DNA of 16,286 nucleotides, taken from positions 1 through 16,286 of the forward strand of contig CAJYKO010000209.1 in assembly GCA_913775215.1 (NCBI GenBank), read 5' to 3'. Below the pieces are notes generated by a model. That model worked only from the letters and a program-made list of their open reading frames with translations. It made no database searches and was not told where the DNA came from. Position numbers and translations under genes: made by a program. Below are positions 14,659 to 16,286 of the stretch, piece after piece. Each line of letters opens with the position of its first letter. Position 1 is the first letter of the stretch. Source of the stretch: an uncultured Devosia sp. Its GTDB lineage: Bacteria > Pseudomonadota > Alphaproteobacteria > Rhizobiales > Devosiaceae.

Positions 14659-15260
14659 TGCACCGGCTTCTCATAAGCAAATTCGCGGACATAAGAGGTG
14701 GTCAGGGCCAGGATGCATTTGATGATTTCGGCAATGCCCTGCAGCATCAGTGTCGCAAAGCCGAGCGGCAGCATGAGGCGCACCGGCCAACGCGGCAAAC
14801 CGCCCGCGGCGTTGGACGTCACATTTTGCACCCAGGCCTGCACGAACCAGGGCCAGGTGAAGTAAATCAGGAGAATGCAGAGCGGCATCAGAAAGAAGAG
14901 CCCGCCCAAAAGGTCAATCCAGGTGCGGGCGCGTTCGCTCACCGAGCCATAAAGCAGATCGACGCGCACATGCTCATTCATCTTCAGCGTCCAGGCGCCA
15001 CCGAGCATGACCATGCCCCCGAACATGTACCAGACGCTCTCCGAGAGCACGTTGGAATAGTGGGTATAGATCCAGACCATTCCGCCAAAGACGCCACCGC
15101 CGATGCTGCGCTCGAGCGAGATCATGGCGCTGACCGAATAGCGGAATATGGCATTGAAGGCGCTGACCAATGCCGAGATCAGCACGAGCCAAACCGCCAC
15201 CAGCCCCACCCAATAGCTGATGGCATCGATCACGCGCGTAACGCGCAAGGCAATGGACAC
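14655..15260 (-). CDS. dctQ: TRAP transporter small permease subunit
   Basis: This inner-membrane protein of about 201 residues has four hydrophobic segments: near 13-38 (WVGLVAVWLVLISALVSAFN), around 60-85 (VWYMFGGMVMLGGAWTL), about 110-135 (LLGGLFFLMPLCILLIYF) and about 160-185 (LMLPLGFATLMLQGIAEII). The motif HVRVDLLYGSVSERARTWIDL between the second and third segments is typical of DctQ proteins. I chose the GTG at 15258-15260 because GGAGGG lies six bases upstream; a longer start at 15323 would add a cysteine- and arginine-rich stretch that is not conserved and would bury that site. The stop overlaps dctM. It lies 90 bases downstream of ridA on the same strand. Confidence 0.92.
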   Translation of the reverse strand: MSIALRVTRVIDAISYWVGLVAVWLVLISALVSAFNAIFRYSVSAMISLERSIGGGVFGGMVWIYTHYSNVLSESVWYMFGGMVMLGGAWTLKMNEHVRVDLLYGSVSERARTWIDLLGGLFFLMPLCILLIYFTWPWFVQAWVQNVTSNAAGGLPRWPVRLMLPLGFATLMLQGIAEIIKCILALTTSYVREFAYEKPVQ

Positions 15261-15316
15261 GCTCGACCCTCCCCGTCGATCGCAACATCGTCTCAATTGA
15301 TGCAGTTCGCAGAATT

Positions 15317-15343
15317 TTTGCAAGACACGAAATGCCTTGCAAA
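15317..15343. promoter_or_regulatory. Inverted repeat between ridA and dctQ
   Basis: Perfect 8-bp arms TTTGCAAG (15317-15324) and CTTGCAAA (15336-15343) are separated by 11 bases, in the A/T-richest part of the 90-base gap. On the minus strand the hairpin is followed by an A-run rather than a U-run, so it does not look like a terminator after ridA. An operator or attenuator for dctQM is possible. Confidence 0.35.
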
Positions 15344-15350
15344 TATCCGT

Positions 15351-15746
15351 TCAGGGCCGTCGAGCCACGAGATCGATCTCGACCAAAGCACCCACAGCCA
15401 GCGCCGTCACGCCCACGGTTGTCCGCGCCGGCAGCTTTCCCGCCTCGAAGAACGTCGGCCAAAGGGCGTTGAGCGCTGCATAGTCGCGCTGGAACTCGGT
15501 GAGATAAATCCGCGCCATGGTCACATCGGCAAGGCTGAGGCCAATGCCGCCAAGCACGATCTTGAGATTTTCCACCACCCGCCGCGTTTGCGCCTCGATC
15601 CCTTGAGGCAGCGGCGCATCGGGCGCCGCGGGATCTGTCGGCATCTGCCCGGTCACAAAGACAAAACCATTGGCTTCAACAGCGTGGCTAAAAGGCGCCA
15701 CTGGCTGCGGCCCCGAGGCGATCATGTGGTGCAAAATATCGCTCAT
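15351..15746 (-). CDS. ridA: RidA/YjgF/UK114-family protein
   Basis: RidA proteins hydrolyse reactive enamines and imines such as 2-aminoacrylate to 2-oxo acids in the cytoplasm. This one is 131 residues, the usual size. Conserved parts are PVAPFSHAV (15-23), VFVTGQMPTDP (29-39), the substrate-carboxylate arginine Arg108 in LPARTTVGV, and Glu123 near the end in LVEIDLVA. The active-site aromatic usually seen as PYSQ is Phe here (PFSH), so it may belong to a non-archetypal Rid subgroup with a different substrate. The ATG shares one base with the stop of the upstream gene (TGATG), which suggests coupled translation. The nearby keto-acid-type transporter genes fit a role around 2-oxo acids, but this is inference. 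Confidence 0.9.
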   Translation of the reverse strand: MSDILHHMIASGPQPVAPFSHAVEANGFVFVTGQMPTDPAAPDAPLPQGIEAQTRRVVENLKIVLGGIGLSLADVTMARIYLTEFQRDYAALNALWPTFFEAGKLPARTTVGVTALAVGALVEIDLVARRP

Positions 15747-16286
15747 CAGTACCGCACCTGATCCGCCGTCTCGGAGAGATAGGGCTGCAGCTTTTCCCAG
15801 CTCACCCGTGCGGTGGGCGCGCCATAGGCATAGGCGGAAACTTCATAGGGCTGGAATTGCAGGATCAGTGCATAGGGATCCGATAGATCCCAGCGAGAGG
15901 GATCGGCCACCGCATCGGCAATATAGGACGTATCGTCGAGCATCAGGTTCTCGCCATGCTCATCCTTGAGCGCTTCGACGGTGAGATCGAGCAGTGCCGC
16001 CTGCCAGCGCTTGCCGGTAAAGATGTCCTTGGCCTCGAGCGCCCGGTCTTCTTCGCGCAGATAATGGAGATAGGTGAGGCCATAATTGCCATGCGCCGCC
16101 CCATGGCCATACCAGTAGGTGGTCACGTCGAGCGAAATCTGATTGCCACCGACCTCCTTCACCTCGATCGAATTGCTGGTGTCGCTCGATGCGTCGGACT
16201 CGACATCCTGCTCGGACCCATCGCCGCCGGCAATGTCGGACAGCTTATTGGCTTCCGCCTCGACAAATGTGTTGAACGCCGTCGCA
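15746..16286 (-). CDS. DUF3298-type (RsiV C-terminal-like) protein, 3' part; start outside window
   Basis: The frame is open to the right edge, so the gene begins beyond 16286; the ATG at 16162 is internal. About 179 residues are visible. A low-complexity acidic/serine stretch (IAGGDGSEQDVESDASSDTS, around 16145-16230) lies between FNTFVEAEANK and the conserved part. That part contains TTYWYGHGAAHGNYGLTYL, FTGKRWQAALLDL and the end FQPYEVSAYAYGAPTARVSW, which match what I recall of the DUF3298 domain found in periplasmic proteins and anti-sigma factors such as RsiV. The N-terminal partner is usually DUF4163 after a signal peptide, but that part is not visible. Function is unknown. The stop codon overlaps the ridA start by one base. 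Confidence 0.7.
   Translation of the reverse strand, partial: ATAFNTFVEAEANKLSDIAGGDGSEQDVESDASSDTSNSIEVKEVGGNQISLDVTTYWYGHGAAHGNYGLTYLHYLREEDRALEAKDIFTGKRWQAALLDLTVEALKDEHGENLMLDDTSYIADAVADPSRWDLSDPYALILQFQPYEVSAYAYGAPTARVSWEKLQPYLSETADQVRY

Noticed and set aside
14658..15761. 367-residue plus-strand frame opposite dctQ and ridA
   Set aside because: Translation is low-complexity His/Gln/Arg and crosses two real genes plus their spacer.

Overview
The window looks like a chromosomal segment of an alphaproteobacterium, probably a member of the Hyphomicrobiales such as a Devosia-like genus. This rests on the GC-rich codon use (roughly 60% GC by eye), the gene families present, and recalled resemblance of several proteins to alphaproteobacterial relatives; no search was run. 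Genes are packed tightly on both strands. No tRNA, rRNA, CRISPR array, insertion sequence or phage gene is visible, and no gap between genes exceeds about 205 bases.

Left part (1-5238), cell envelope. The 3' part of an outer-membrane beta-barrel protein converges on galU (minus strand). galU is divergent from galE, so UDP-glucose and UDP-galactose synthesis share a roughly 100-base control region. galE shares one base with the start of a secreted MltB-type lytic transglycosylase. A periplasmic SGNH hydrolase follows. The group reads as sugar-nucleotide supply plus wall remodelling.

Middle (5246-9033), sugar-acid catabolism. A UxaA-family (altronate/galactarate dehydratase-like) enzyme on the minus strand is divergent from a GntR/FCD regulator, an L-fucose mutarotase (FucU) and a fumarylacetoacetate-hydrolase-family enzyme. 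Together they suggest a non-phosphorylating L-fucose (or D-arabinose-like) route in which the UxaA-type protein would be the sugar-acid dehydratase. The sugar dehydrogenase, lactonase and keto-deoxy-acid dehydrogenase are not in the window. A 12-base perfect palindrome beside gntR is the best operator candidate. A hairpin terminator closes the cluster.

9161-9910, the odd gene out. This protein lines up, from memory, with an HNH-endonuclease family (N-terminal barrel-like domain plus C-terminal HNH), but the positions where the catalytic histidines should be are replaced. Its base composition also appears less GC-rich than its neighbours. It is the most unusual gene here.

9914-11798 (minus) encodes a membrane-anchored dihaem cytochrome c and a PfkB-type sugar kinase.

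Right part (12004-16286), transport. A Tat-exported, TakP-like TRAP binding protein (dctP) runs on the plus strand and converges on dctQ-dctM of the same transporter class on the minus strand, an unusual split of a normally single operon. dctM carries an unusual C-terminal proline/phenylalanine repeat tail. Upstream of dctQM lie ridA and the 3' part of a DUF3298-type gene, which overlap by one base.

All four convergent gene junctions carry an inverted repeat at or across the stop codons (819-838, 5227-5245, 9901-9926, 13123-13160), so compact bidirectional terminators appear to be a general feature of this genome segment.
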